DNA of 64,000 nt from an uncultured Shewanella sp. (lineage in GTDB: Bacteria > Pseudomonadota > Gammaproteobacteria > Enterobacterales > Shewanellaceae): positions 266,821 to 330,820 of the forward strand of contig NZ_CANMWS010000001.1 in NCBI RefSeq assembly GCF_947501665.1. Direction: 5' to 3'. A program made the position numbers and the translations under genes. This document shows positions 27,418 through 36,282 of the stretch, piece by piece. The notes under the pieces were generated by a model, which did not search any database, had not been told where the DNA came from, and saw nothing but the letters and a program-made list of their open reading frames with translations. Numbering within the stretch: position 1 is the stretch's first letter; every line of letters starts with the position of its first letter.

Positions 27418-27752
27418 AGATTACCCCTTTAAATACTCAGTACAGCATTAAGATAAGTGCTAGCTTAATGGGAACAAGCTATGAAAATATATCGACAATA
27501 TAAACTTTTTTTAATGAATTGGTCTGACGAGTTTAAAAATTAATCTTTTTATCCGTAAGAGTGAAATGTTTTTTAGTTATCGATGTCCTTTAACGCTTTC
27601 TGAGGAGCCCTTTTTCGGGGGGATTAAGTGTGACTCTTTTTTATGGCGTTATCACTTATTCATTTAAGTTCCACGAATGGGGAAACTAGCGTGGTGTTTG
27701 AAGCTCAATTGAACATAAGGACATCTTACCGGCATGTATAAATAACTTGTAA
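27418..27752. other. Divergent intergenic region
   Basis: 335 bases between the type III chaperone gene (minus) and a methyltransferase gene (plus), presumably holding both promoters. No small ORF with a ribosome-binding site, no terminator and no strong repeat was seen. Confidence 0.5.
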
Positions 27753-28574
27753 ATGGCGTATGGTTCATCACAAAAGTTAAACCGATCCTATACTGACAAC
27801 AGATGTTTTCTAAGTCAGGCGGATGTGATGGTTGATGATGAATGGGTAAGAAGCTCTTTGAATAAAAAAGGCGTGATGGTAAAGCAGTTTTCCAATGTTA
27901 GTCAGGCCTTTATTCGAGATGCAGCCAGTGCAACACATGATTTAATTGATATGGGCTGTGCCTACGGCATAGCGACTCTTCCCATACTTGAAATGAAAAA
28001 ACACATCATTGCTTGTGACTTAGAGCAGCAGCATTTGGATATTTTACAAGCTGAAACCCCCAAAGCCTTATTGCCTTTTTTAAGCTTAAAACAAGGGTGT
28101 TTCCCCTATGATTATGACTTTAAAAGTCATTCGATTAGTGGGATCCACTGTTCTTATATATTCCATTTTTTAAAAGGTGGAGAGGTTATAGAAGGAATTA
28201 AAAAATCATATGATTGGCTGATACCTGGAGGTAAACTGTATATCAATACAGCAACGCCTTATTTGAACTGGCTTAATTTTATTGATGAGTTTAAGCGCAA
28301 AGAAGCATTAGGTGAACGTTTCCCTGGTGAAATCGATATACAAAATATGGGGCAATTTATTCATCAAGAAAAAAATGATCTTATGCCTGGAGATGCATTA
28401 CCTGATTTTTTTCATGTGTTTACTATCAAAAGTTTCTCAAGCTTACTGGAGGGGATTGGTTTTGTTGTTGAGGATAGTCACTATTTTGATATTCACTTTC
28501 CAGATGAGCTAGACCATTTTTTTGGCGGTAATGGTCGAGGCATTTTAGGGATAATTGCCAGTAAACCTCGTTAA
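27753..28574 (+). CDS. Class I SAM-dependent methyltransferase
   Basis: 273 residues. The Rossmann-like SAM site is visible as DLIDMGCAYGIATLPIL (motif I, about 62-78) followed by the acidic strand end IIACDLEQQHLDIL; HCSYIFHFLKGGEVIEGIKKSYDWLIPGGKLYINT supplies motifs IV-VI. It is soluble, and the acceptor is unknown. The ATG at 27753 lacks a strong ribosome-binding site, and a later start (27828) is possible. It stands alone, 100 bp upstream of a TetR gene. Confidence 0.75.
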   Translation: MAYGSSQKLNRSYTDNRCFLSQADVMVDDEWVRSSLNKKGVMVKQFSNVSQAFIRDAASATHDLIDMGCAYGIATLPILEMKKHIIACDLEQQHLDILQAETPKALLPFLSLKQGCFPYDYDFKSHSISGIHCSYIFHFLKGGEVIEGIKKSYDWLIPGGKLYINTATPYLNWLNFIDEFKRKEALGERFPGEIDIQNMGQFIHQEKNDLMPGDALPDFFHVFTIKSFSSLLEGIGFVVEDSHYFDIHFPDELDHFFGGNGRGILGIIASKPR

Positions 28575-28674
28575 TTCTGAGTGATAAATGTGATGCGCTG
28601 GAGGAAATAGCGAGTTTTTGATGACTGTGCTAAGATGGTGACATAAGTTAATTTATGTCACCTAAGTAGGGTCG

Positions 28675-29295
28675 ATGAGTAATAATAAAAAGACGCCGCT
28701 TCCTCAGCGCGGACCAGAATCACATGAGCGGCGGGAGCAAATTATTCATGTCGCAATTGAGCATTTTAGTCATTATGGTTATAACAAAACCTCTGTGGGC
28801 GATATTGCAAAAGCCATTGGTGTTTCTAATGCCTATATCTATAAATTCTTTTCATCTAAAAAAGATATTGCTGAGGCGGTTTGTGCTGAAACATTAATGG
28901 CGCTTGATGAAGGTTTAGCGGCTATTGTCGATGCTGAACACAGTGCAACTCATAAACTAAGATTGATTTTTAAGGCATTGATGCAAGGAAGTTTAGAGCT
29001 TCTTTCTAAAGAAAAGAAATTACATGAAATTGCCGCATTGAGTTTTGAAAATAATTGGTGTTCAAATAATAATCATCAAGCGGCTCTTTTTAGCCTTATT
29101 GAAAAGGTGGTTATACAGGGGCGTGAAGATGGGGTTTTTGATCGTAAGGCACCTTTAGATGAAGTTTGTTTGGCCATTCGAGATACGATGTTGCACATTT
29201 CACATCCATTATTATTAGAGCAAAAAGAGGAGTCTCAGCTTGAAGAAAGCTTGATAGCAATAACCAATATGGTACTTCGTAGCTTGGCTATTTAA
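28675..29295 (+). CDS. TetR-family repressor of the adjacent RND pump
   Basis: 206 residues. The N-terminal helix-turn-helix (about 20-65) has HFSHYGYNKTSVGDIAKAIGVSNAYIYKFFSSKKDIAEAV, the TetR signature; the rest is a helical ligand and dimer domain. It is followed in the same direction by an RND efflux pair whose promoter carries two matching palindromes. It very probably represses that operon and is released by a pump substrate, as in other TetR-RND systems. Confidence 0.85.
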   Translation: MSNNKKTPLPQRGPESHERREQIIHVAIEHFSHYGYNKTSVGDIAKAIGVSNAYIYKFFSSKKDIAEAVCAETLMALDEGLAAIVDAEHSATHKLRLIFKALMQGSLELLSKEKKLHEIAALSFENNWCSNNNHQAALFSLIEKVVIQGREDGVFDRKAPLDEVCLAIRDTMLHISHPLLLEQKEESQLEESLIAITNMVLRSLAI

Positions 29296-29327
29296 AGTTT
29301 TATGAGTATGAAGTATCAATAAAACAA

Positions 29328-29360
29328 GGTTACAAGTTTGACTTTTTGTAACTTGTAACC
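29328..29360. repeat. 11-bp inverted repeat before the efflux promoter
   Basis: GGTTACAAGTT (29328-29338) and AACTTGTAACC (29350-29360) form a perfect stem with an 11-base loop. It overlaps the -35 and spacer of the efflux promoter, so it may be an operator or a terminator for the TetR gene transcript. Confidence 0.5.
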
Positions 29361-29366
29361 AATAAT
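29338..29366 (+). promoter_or_regulatory. Efflux operon promoter
   Basis: A -35 element TTGACT (29338-29343) and -10 element AATAAT (29361-29366) with a 17-bp spacer, 34 bp upstream of the adaptor start codon. The -10 overlaps the first of two operators. Confidence 0.55.
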
Positions 29367-29396
29367 GGGTCCCATTGAAGTTTAATAGGTCCTATT
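29364..29396. promoter_or_regulatory. Tandem palindromic operators, likely TetR-family sites
   Basis: Two related 13-bp palindromes, AATGGGTCCCATT (29364-29376) and AATAGGTCCTATT (29384-29396), with centres exactly 20 bp apart (about two helical turns). The first overlaps the -10 box and the second the ribosome-binding region. Position and symmetry point to repression by the upstream TetR protein. Confidence 0.65.
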
Positions 29397-29399
29397 TGT

Positions 29400-30482
29400 A
29401 TGTCATATAAGCTCCCTATCATCATATTCATGAGCGTGTTGCTTATCGCTTGTGGGCAGCAACCACGGCTAGAAACTGATCCCAGAATACAACCGCCGTT
29501 TATTCCATTTGTTGCAGTGCAACCCGATGTCAGTCAAGAAAGGACCTTTAGTGGTACTGTTGAAGCTCAAATACAGAGTGATTTAAGCTTTCGTATTGCA
29601 GGTAAAATTTTAGAAAGGCAGGTTAATACAGGGGAATATGTCAAGAAAGGCCAAGTATTGATGCGACTTGATACGAAAGATCTCTTTTTAGAGCTGACTT
29701 CTGCGAATAAAGCCGTTGAAGCGGCAAAAGCAGATGTTTTTAAAGCAAAAAGTGATGAACGTAGAAAGCGTCAACTTGTTGATGAAGGTTATGTTTCTAA
29801 ACAAGACTATGATTATGCTCTGGCGACGTTGAAGGCGAGTAAAGCTCAGTTAGCAATGGCAAGAGCGAAGGCATCGATTGCCGAACATGCGATGGAATAT
29901 TCAGCGTTAGTTGCCAATGCTGATGGCGTGATTGTCAATGTGACGGGCGAAGCGGGTCAAGTGGTCACGGCGGGGCAACCTATGATGACGTTAGCACAAG
30001 ACGGTCCAAGAGATGCTGTCGTAAGATTGCCTGAAACCATACACCCAGCGTTGGGGACCCAAGCTAAAGCACGTTTTTACAATGCAAATATACCAGAGGG
30101 AGATGCTTATTTAAGGGAGTTATCAAATGCGGCTGATGTTGTAACGCGAACTTATGAAGCGCGTTTTAAATTAAATGGAAAACACCCCCCTTTATTAGGT
30201 TCTACGGTCAGTGTGACACTGACATTACCTGCTGCGCAAGGCAGTTTTATCGTTCCAATTGATGCCTTGTATAACGATGGGCAAGGCAGTGGAGTGTGGG
30301 TACTCAATAAAGCAGATTCCAGAGTAACTTTTAGGCGGGTTAGTATTCTACGAATGAATACAAAAAATGCCAGTGTACGAGGTGCCCTTAAGCTTGATGA
30401 GTTTATTGCGGCCAATGGGGCGCATCGTTTACATGAAAATGAGTTGGTTGCCGTTCTATATGATAAGCAGGTGGTTCAATGA
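29400..30482 (+). CDS. RND efflux periplasmic adaptor lipoprotein
   Basis: 360 residues. A lipobox (LLIAC, Cys18) ends the signal peptide. The order is RND adaptor-like: QIQSDLSFRIAGKILERQVNTGEYVKKGQVLMRLD (lipoyl half), an alpha-hairpin (about 95-165), the second lipoyl half (ADGVIVNVTGEAGQVVTAGQP), a beta-barrel and a membrane-proximal domain. It bridges the RND pump and an outer-membrane channel encoded elsewhere. Its stop overlaps the permease start by four bases. Confidence 0.9.
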   Translation: MSYKLPIIIFMSVLLIACGQQPRLETDPRIQPPFIPFVAVQPDVSQERTFSGTVEAQIQSDLSFRIAGKILERQVNTGEYVKKGQVLMRLDTKDLFLELTSANKAVEAAKADVFKAKSDERRKRQLVDEGYVSKQDYDYALATLKASKAQLAMARAKASIAEHAMEYSALVANADGVIVNVTGEAGQVVTAGQPMMTLAQDGPRDAVVRLPETIHPALGTQAKARFYNANIPEGDAYLRELSNAADVVTRTYEARFKLNGKHPPLLGSTVSVTLTLPAAQGSFIVPIDALYNDGQGSGVWVLNKADSRVTFRRVSILRMNTKNASVRGALKLDEFIAANGAHRLHENELVAVLYDKQVVQ

Positions 30483-33400
30483 ATAAATATAATTTATCTG
30501 CTTTAGCCGTTCGTGAAAGATCCATTACGTTATTTCTTATTATTGCAATTACGTTGGCTGGCGTGTTTTCTTTCTTTGAGTTAGGCCGTGCTGAAGATCC
30601 TATGTTCACGGTGAAAGTCTTAACCGTCTCGGTTGTATGGCCGGGAGCAACACCTGAAGAGATGCAAGATTTAGTGGCTGAGCCCCTTGAAAAACGGCTG
30701 CAAGAATTACGCTGGTATGACAAAGTGGAAACAGTGACTCGTCCGGGATTAGCGCTGATGACGTTGACACTTAAATCATCCATGCCACCAAGTGAGCTCG
30801 ATCAACAGTTTTATCAAGCGCGTAAAAAATTAGATGATGAAGCGAAAAGTTTACCTGCGGGTGTCGTCGGGCCTTTTATTAACGATGAATATTCTGATGT
30901 GACGTTTGCATTATATGCTTTAAAGGCCAATGGGATGCCTATGCGGTTACTCGCTCGCCAAGCCGAAGGCATTAGACAGCAACTATTGCATGTGGCTGGC
31001 GTTAAAAAAGTGAATATTTTGGGGGAGCAATCTGAGCGTATTTTTGTGGAGTTTTCTTATGCTAAATTGGCTAGTTTAGGTATCTCACCTACTGCTATTT
31101 TTTCTGCACTACAAAGTGCAAATAGATTGTCTCCTGCTGGTGCGATTGAAACTGAAAATCGCAAAGTCTTTGTTCGTCTTGATGGTGCCTACAATCGTTT
31201 AGAAGATATCGGTAATACTGTTATTTCAAGTAATGGTTATACCTTCAAATTAAAAGATATTGCAACGATTCAAAGAGGTTATGAAAATCCTGCCAGCTTT
31301 AAAATTCGTGATAATGGTGAGCCTAGTATTTTATTGGGCGTCGTCATGCGAGAGGGCTGGAATGGACTTGCATTAGGAGAGGCATTAAATAAAGCGGTAA
31401 CGGCAATTAGTGAGCAGCTTCCCGCTGGTGTTGATGTCAGTAAAGTCTCTGAGCAAGCTGTCAATATTGATAATGCGTTTAGTGAATTTATGCTTAAATT
31501 TGTTGTTGCCATTTCAGTGGTCATGTTGGTGAGTTTATTGAGTATGGGGTGGCGAGTTGGAATGATTGTTGTTGCTGCAGTTCCATTAACTTTGGCAGCA
31601 GTATTCACAATAATGTTATTAACGGATAGGCAATTCGATCGCATTACCTTAGGTGCATTGATTTTGTCTTTAGGCTTGCTAGTAGATGATGCCATTATTG
31701 CAATCGAAACCATGGTTGTAAAAATGGAAGAGGGGATGAGCCGTGTAAAGGCAGCGGCTTACTCTTGGAGTCATACTGCTGCACCTATGTTGTCAGGTAC
31801 CTTAATAACAATAATTGGTTTTACGCCTGTGGGTTTTGCTCAATCAAGTGCTGGAGAATATGCCGGTAATATTTTTTGGATAGTGGGCTTTGCATTAATT
31901 GCTTCGTGGATTGTCGCGGTGGTGTTTACGCCTTACATTGGAGTGAAATTATTGCCTAATATTAAGCGAGTCTCTGGCGGGCATGAAGCGATTTATGCAA
32001 CCAAAAATTATCAGAAATTACGTAAATTAATTCAATGGGTTGTGAGGTTTAAGCGAGTAGTATCAAGTTCAGTATTATTGCTCTTTATCATTTCAGCGAT
32101 TGGCATGCTTTTTGTGCAACAACAATTTTTTCCTAATTCGGATAGACCTGAATTACTGGTTGAATTACAGATGCAAGAAGGATCAAGTTTTGCGATAACG
32201 GACAACACGACTCAAAAAATCGAAAAGTGGTTAAAATCACAACCAGAATCAAAAGTGGTGACTGCATATATTGGTCAAGGTGCACCTCGATTCTTTTTAT
32301 CTTATAACCCAGAGCTTCCGGATCCCGCGTTTGCAAAAATTATTGTATTGACAGCAGATGATACTCAAAGAGATCGTTTAAAATTAAAGTTACGAAAAGC
32401 AATCCAATCAGGGCTAGGATCAGAAGCTCAGATCCGTGTCTCTCAACTTGTGTATGGTCCTTATACACCGTACCCTGTTGAGTTTCGTGTCATGGGTCCA
32501 GATCCTGATAAATTACGAGACATCTCCAGCCAAGTTGCTCAGGTTATGCGAAGTAATAACAGTATGCGCAGTGTTAATCGTAATTGGGGGGAGAAGCAGG
32601 CAAAAGCAGACTTTGTGATAGATAAAGAGCGATTACGACAATTGGGTATGTCTCTATCTGATGTGTCAGAGCAATTACAGCTGCTTATTAGTGGTATGAC
32701 TGTGACGAATATGCGTGAAAATATTCGCAGTGTGGAAATTGTTGCGCGCACAGCAGGAAATGAGAAATGGGATCCGACTTTATTTCAAGATTTTAATTTA
32801 GTTAATGCGAATGGTGAAGCGATTCCGTTGAGTCAAATTGGGCACGTTGAATTTGGCTCAGAAGATCCGGTGTTAATGCGCCGAAATCGAATGCCCATTA
32901 TTACCGTTAGAGGGGATGTTGGCGAAGACGTACAGCCTCATCAGGCATCATCAGAAGTAAAAGATGCGTTGTCAGGTTTAATGAGTCAATTACCTAAGGG
33001 CTATGTGATAGAGGAAGGTGGTATTGTTGAAGAGTCTAATATGGCGAATAACGCACTATTGCCTATTTTTCCTATTATGATTGGCCTCACTTTATTTATT
33101 ATTATGTTACAAGTACGCTCATTTGCTGCGATGTTTATGGTGTATTTAACGGCCCCTTTAGGCTTAATTGGAGCTGTTCCAGCATTACTAATTTTTAATC
33201 AACCTTTTGGTTTTACAGCTATTTTAGGCTTGATTGGTTTGTCTGGTATTTTAATGCGTAATACATTAATTTTAATTCAGCAAATTAAAGATAATTTAGA
33301 CGCTGGAATGTCACAATATACCGCATTGATTGAAGCGACAGTTCAGCGTTCAAGGCCGGTTATTTTAACTGCGCTTGCGGCTGTATTGGCTTTTATTCCA

Positions 33401-33532
33401 TTAACATACTCCACTTTTTGGGGGCCAATGGCGTATACTTTAATTGGTGGGACGGCAATAGGAACGATTTTAACTTTGTTGTTTTTACCTGCACTTTATG
33501 CGACTTGGTTTAACGTGAAACGTATTGATTGA
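30479..33532 (+). CDS. RND-family efflux permease
   Basis: 1017 residues, with two sets of helices each split by a large periplasmic domain, as in AcrB-type proton-driven exporters. The N-terminus (LAVRERSITLFLIIAITLAGVFSFFELGRAEDP) and the helix-4 acidic pair in SLGLLVDDAIIAIE (proton relay) are diagnostic. It is of the AcrB/MexF-like hydrophobe/drug type rather than the heavy-metal CusA type, since the metal-binding Met set is not evident. Cotranscribed with the adaptor; substrate unknown. Confidence 0.92.
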   Translation: MNKYNLSALAVRERSITLFLIIAITLAGVFSFFELGRAEDPMFTVKVLTVSVVWPGATPEEMQDLVAEPLEKRLQELRWYDKVETVTRPGLALMTLTLKSSMPPSELDQQFYQARKKLDDEAKSLPAGVVGPFINDEYSDVTFALYALKANGMPMRLLARQAEGIRQQLLHVAGVKKVNILGEQSERIFVEFSYAKLASLGISPTAIFSALQSANRLSPAGAIETENRKVFVRLDGAYNRLEDIGNTVISSNGYTFKLKDIATIQRGYENPASFKIRDNGEPSILLGVVMREGWNGLALGEALNKAVTAISEQLPAGVDVSKVSEQAVNIDNAFSEFMLKFVVAISVVMLVSLLSMGWRVGMIVVAAVPLTLAAVFTIMLLTDRQFDRITLGALILSLGLLVDDAIIAIETMVVKMEEGMSRVKAAAYSWSHTAAPMLSGTLITIIGFTPVGFAQSSAGEYAGNIFWIVGFALIASWIVAVVFTPYIGVKLLPNIKRVSGGHEAIYATKNYQKLRKLIQWVVRFKRVVSSSVLLLFIISAIGMLFVQQQFFPNSDRPELLVELQMQEGSSFAITDNTTQKIEKWLKSQPESKVVTAYIGQGAPRFFLSYNPELPDPAFAKIIVLTADDTQRDRLKLKLRKAIQSGLGSEAQIRVSQLVYGPYTPYPVEFRVMGPDPDKLRDISSQVAQVMRSNNSMRSVNRNWGEKQAKADFVIDKERLRQLGMSLSDVSEQLQLLISGMTVTNMRENIRSVEIVARTAGNEKWDPTLFQDFNLVNANGEAIPLSQIGHVEFGSEDPVLMRRNRMPIITVRGDVGEDVQPHQASSEVKDALSGLMSQLPKGYVIEEGGIVEESNMANNALLPIFPIMIGLTLFIIMLQVRSFAAMFMVYLTAPLGLIGAVPALLIFNQPFGFTAILGLIGLSGILMRNTLILIQQIKDNLDAGMSQYTALIEATVQRSRPVILTALAAVLAFIPLTYSTFWGPMAYTLIGGTAIGTILTLLFLPALYATWFNVKRID

Positions 33533-33632
33533 ATATCATTTATTCACAGTTGGTGGGAGGTATTGAATGAGATGACTTTATTGTGTTGTCAACTATTCTT
33601 AGTTTTATCGGCTTTCTTTGGAAGTGAAAAAC

Positions 33633-34589
33633 ATGATGGAGTGGATGATGATTGAGATGAAGATGTTTATCAAATTCAAAGGTATGATACGGCGATTGAT
33701 ATTACCTGTTGAGGTGACAAGAATATCGATTTATTTACTTGTATGTGGCCAAGTTGCTTGTTCCAAGCCTCCTCCAATACCTGAGAGTGATTACCAACAA
33801 ACAGATGCGCTAATGCATACTGTATCGAGTAATATCAGCCAAGATCCTTTACTGGATAAAGTGCTCAATATTGACCATTCTCGTTTAGCTCGTAGTCAAG
33901 GGAGTCGATTAGCACCAACGCAAGTCGCTCTTTTTCATAATAAGTTGTTAGAATCACAGTTGTTACAGATTAACCCTCTCATTGCCATGGAGTTTCCCAT
34001 TAAGTTATTGGCTTATCAAGAGGCCACCCATGGTGAAGTGAAGTTGGTTTGGAATGATTTTTCTTATCTTAGTCAGCGTTATGGTTTAGGTGAACAGCCC
34101 CAATTGGCGCATTGGTATGAACAAAGTATTGCGATGGCGACTCAGGGGATCGATGAGTCTATTTTAAGCCCGTTATCATTGACACGTATTGATGAAGCGG
34201 CTCTCATTACTGTGTCTAGTTCAATGGATTTTGAGTCATCACTTAAAAGAGCGGTGAATATTGCTCGTGATAGTAAAGGTGTAATTGTTTTCGATATTAT
34301 TGATTTCCAAGCAGTGGCAAAAGAGCATGGGATCATGTTACCCCAAATGACCTTAGTGTTATTTGGTGCGCCGGGTCCAGGTGGAAGGGCGATGAAAGCA
34401 TCGCAATCACTAGGATTAGATGGTTTTCCACAAAAGGTTCTTATATGGAATGATAACCAAGGCAATACGCATATTACTTATAATGAATTACTGTTAATTG
34501 CAACTCGTCATAAAGTGCCAATTAATACGGCATTACGCATTATTCAACGTAGAATAGATAAAGCGTATAAGCGATCATTTAGTGATTGA
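33633..34589 (+). CDS. DUF302 domain protein with N-terminal hydrophobic leader
   Basis: About 318 residues. A hydrophobic segment near residues 25-40 (RISIYLLVCGQVAC) may be a signal peptide. The C-terminal 110 residues have the DUF302 pattern: SSMDFESSLKRAVNIARDSKG, then MTLVLFGAPGPGGRAMKASQSLGLDGFPQKVLIW. Several in-frame ATGs exist; I take 33633, which has GGAAG about ten bases upstream, but 33684 also fits. It lies 100 bp after the RND permease on the same strand. DUF302 has no firm biochemical role. Confidence 0.7.
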   Translation: MMEWMMIEMKMFIKFKGMIRRLILPVEVTRISIYLLVCGQVACSKPPPIPESDYQQTDALMHTVSSNISQDPLLDKVLNIDHSRLARSQGSRLAPTQVALFHNKLLESQLLQINPLIAMEFPIKLLAYQEATHGEVKLVWNDFSYLSQRYGLGEQPQLAHWYEQSIAMATQGIDESILSPLSLTRIDEAALITVSSSMDFESSLKRAVNIARDSKGVIVFDIIDFQAVAKEHGIMLPQMTLVLFGAPGPGGRAMKASQSLGLDGFPQKVLIWNDNQGNTHITYNELLLIATRHKVPINTALRIIQRRIDKAYKRSFSD

Positions 34590-34792
34590 ATGCTCTCGGT
34601 TGATTTAGCGACAGGAGCTGTTGTGATGATTTAGACAGCAGTCTGTGATTCATTGACTTTAAAGGAATAGTTTGGGCTGTCTGACACTCACTAACACGAG
34701 TTCAGCTTAGATATGCTTGGCTTGGGTTTCAGACATTGCTAGGATTTAAGAGCATCATTAACCCATGAAAAATCAATGCTTTTAACCGAAAG
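34590..34792. other. Intergenic stretch with a decayed repeat end
   Basis: Convergent space between the DUF302 gene and the H-NOX gene. Bases 34681-34712 (CTGACACTCACTAAC then CGAGTTCAG) match the terminal 32 bases of the inverted-repeat element at 6552-6791 with a few changes. The other terminus was not found, so it is a truncated copy. Confidence 0.5.
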
Positions 34793-35323
34793 TCAAAAAA
34801 TATTCATATACGTTATAGTTTTCTTTTTGATGTGTTTTTTTTCAAATTGGATGGCGGTTTGGTAGTTCATTGCCACACTTTCTATGACACCTTCGACGAG
34901 ATCGGCCATTTCTCTTATAGAGTCATAAGTCATGGTGACAGAATTGGGCCCAGTATCAATACATTGAAATCTTGGTGGCTCGGCGTCAGGCCAGATTTTT
35001 TTCAGCTCGACTCTGTGAATATGATCGAGCCGTAAAAAGAGCTTTTTTGGGTGCTTGAAAGTCGTGACTTCTGGTGGTGCAATTTTTGTGAGATGTGGAA
35101 AGATCCATTTTCCAAAACTAAAATGGGCATCTTTAGGACTGAGGTTGAGTTTCTTACAAGTTTGATTAACCAGTTCGATTAAATCTTCATCTGGGTATGT
35201 ACCTGATCGAATGAAAGGCTCTGTCGTGATAAATTGTCATGCATCTAAAATATCTTCAAAGGCTTCGTCGCCCGCTTGTTCAATAATAAATTGCTCTAAT
35301 AAATTGAAGATATGTCCTTTCAT
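34793..35323 (-). pseudogene. H-NOX heme nitric-oxide sensor, interrupted by one in-frame TGA
   Basis: A 177-codon reading frame from ATG at 35323 (after AAAGGA-like context) to TGA at 34793, broken only by TGA at codon 29 (35237-35239). Every other feature is intact: MKGHIFNLLEQF opening, SGTYPDEDLIELV, the proximal heme ligand His103 in HIHRVELKKIWPDAEPP, and the heme-propionate motif Tyr133-x-Ser135-x-Arg137 in YDSIR. Family position numbers agree. H-NOX proteins bind NO at heme and control an adjacent kinase or cyclase, and a kinase gene lies 44 bp upstream. The TGA is followed by C, a leaky stop context. It could be a recent null, a sequencing error, or read through. Confidence 0.85.
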
Positions 35324-35367
35324 AGTTGGATGGCCTTTTGAGTTAGCGGCAGTTCAATTTGAGTGTA

Positions 35368-36273
35368 TTAGGGAGATGATTTAATCATAGCAGGGAATGT
35401 AAAAGAGACGATACTGCCACAGGGGTCATTGGTTTTAATCTTGAGATGTCCTCCGACATTATTAAGCATGATATGACATAATATTAATCCAAGTCCCAGT
35501 CCACTATTTGATTCTATGTGGTGTAAATGTGGGCTCATATTTGCTTGAGAGACTTGGATTAACAGGTTTTCTGGAAAGCCTATCCCTGTATCGGTGACAT
35601 TAACAATCAACATAAATAGATGGTTGTTTTCTGTTTCCAATGAGACTGAAATGGTGATGTGAGATCCAGGGGGAGAAAATGCAATGGCATTGGATAGTAA
35701 TTGTCTAATAATGTTGATGAGTACGCGTTTATCAGCCTTGATAACCTTGGGTATTTCTGGGGCTATCTTTGTTTTAATATGCATATTCTTATGTAAGTGG
35801 GAGCGTAAATAGAACTGGGTAAAATCATGTAACATTTCTTGTAAATTAAAATTTAATGTACTTGGTTGGTAAACCGATGAGGAGAGTTGGGCAAATTGGA
35901 TCAGGTTTTCAATCATATTAAGTAAATTCTCACCGGATTGGTGAATGATTTTTAAGCATTGTCCTTGTTCTGGGGTGAGAGGCTCTTGAGGGTTATCTAA
36001 TACTTCAGCCATACCAATAATAGCATTCATTGGGGTTTTAAGTTGATGACTGATGTGTTGTAAAAATTGTGTTCTCACCGAAAGAGCTTTGTTTTTCTCT
36101 GTGATGGTCGTTTTTAGATGATGTTCGATTATTTTTCTGTTTTCAATTTCGGCCTTTAATTTTTCTTGGGCATAATAAGTATCCCTGAGTTTATTTTCGG
36201 CTAAGTCTTCAGCTGCTGTTAGTGCTGCCTGAGTTCTTTTTAAGCGTTTATTGAGTTTTTCAAGTTCATTCAT
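35368..36273 (-). CDS. Cytoplasmic histidine kinase, probably H-NOX-associated (HnoK-like)
   Basis: 301 residues without a membrane segment. Residues 1-65 form a coiled coil, followed by the HisKA box with phosphorylated His76 (LQHISHQLKTPMNAIIGM) and the ATPase domain with DTGIGFPENL and GLGLGLILCHIM. There is no receiver and no other sensor domain, so it needs a partner for input. The H-NOX gene directly downstream is the natural partner, as for HnoX-HnoK pairs in Shewanella and Vibrio, where NO-bound H-NOX inhibits the kinase. With the H-NOX frame interrupted, the kinase may be constitutively active; that is inference. Confidence 0.85.
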   Translation of the reverse strand: MNELEKLNKRLKRTQAALTAAEDLAENKLRDTYYAQEKLKAEIENRKIIEHHLKTTITEKNKALSVRTQFLQHISHQLKTPMNAIIGMAEVLDNPQEPLTPEQGQCLKIIHQSGENLLNMIENLIQFAQLSSSVYQPSTLNFNLQEMLHDFTQFYLRSHLHKNMHIKTKIAPEIPKVIKADKRVLINIIRQLLSNAIAFSPPGSHITISVSLETENNHLFMLIVNVTDTGIGFPENLLIQVSQANMSPHLHHIESNSGLGLGLILCHIMLNNVGGHLKIKTNDPCGSIVSFTFPAMIKSSP

Positions 36274-36282
36274 GAAGATTTT

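Noticed and set aside
34832..35035. 67-codon plus-strand ORF
   Set aside because: Antisense shadow of the H-NOX gene, which has clear family motifs on the other strand.
35237..35239. TGA in the H-NOX gene as a selenocysteine codon
   Set aside because: The family has no Cys or Sec at this position, and I saw no convincing selenocysteine insertion hairpin after it; a nonsense change, an error or leaky readthrough are simpler.
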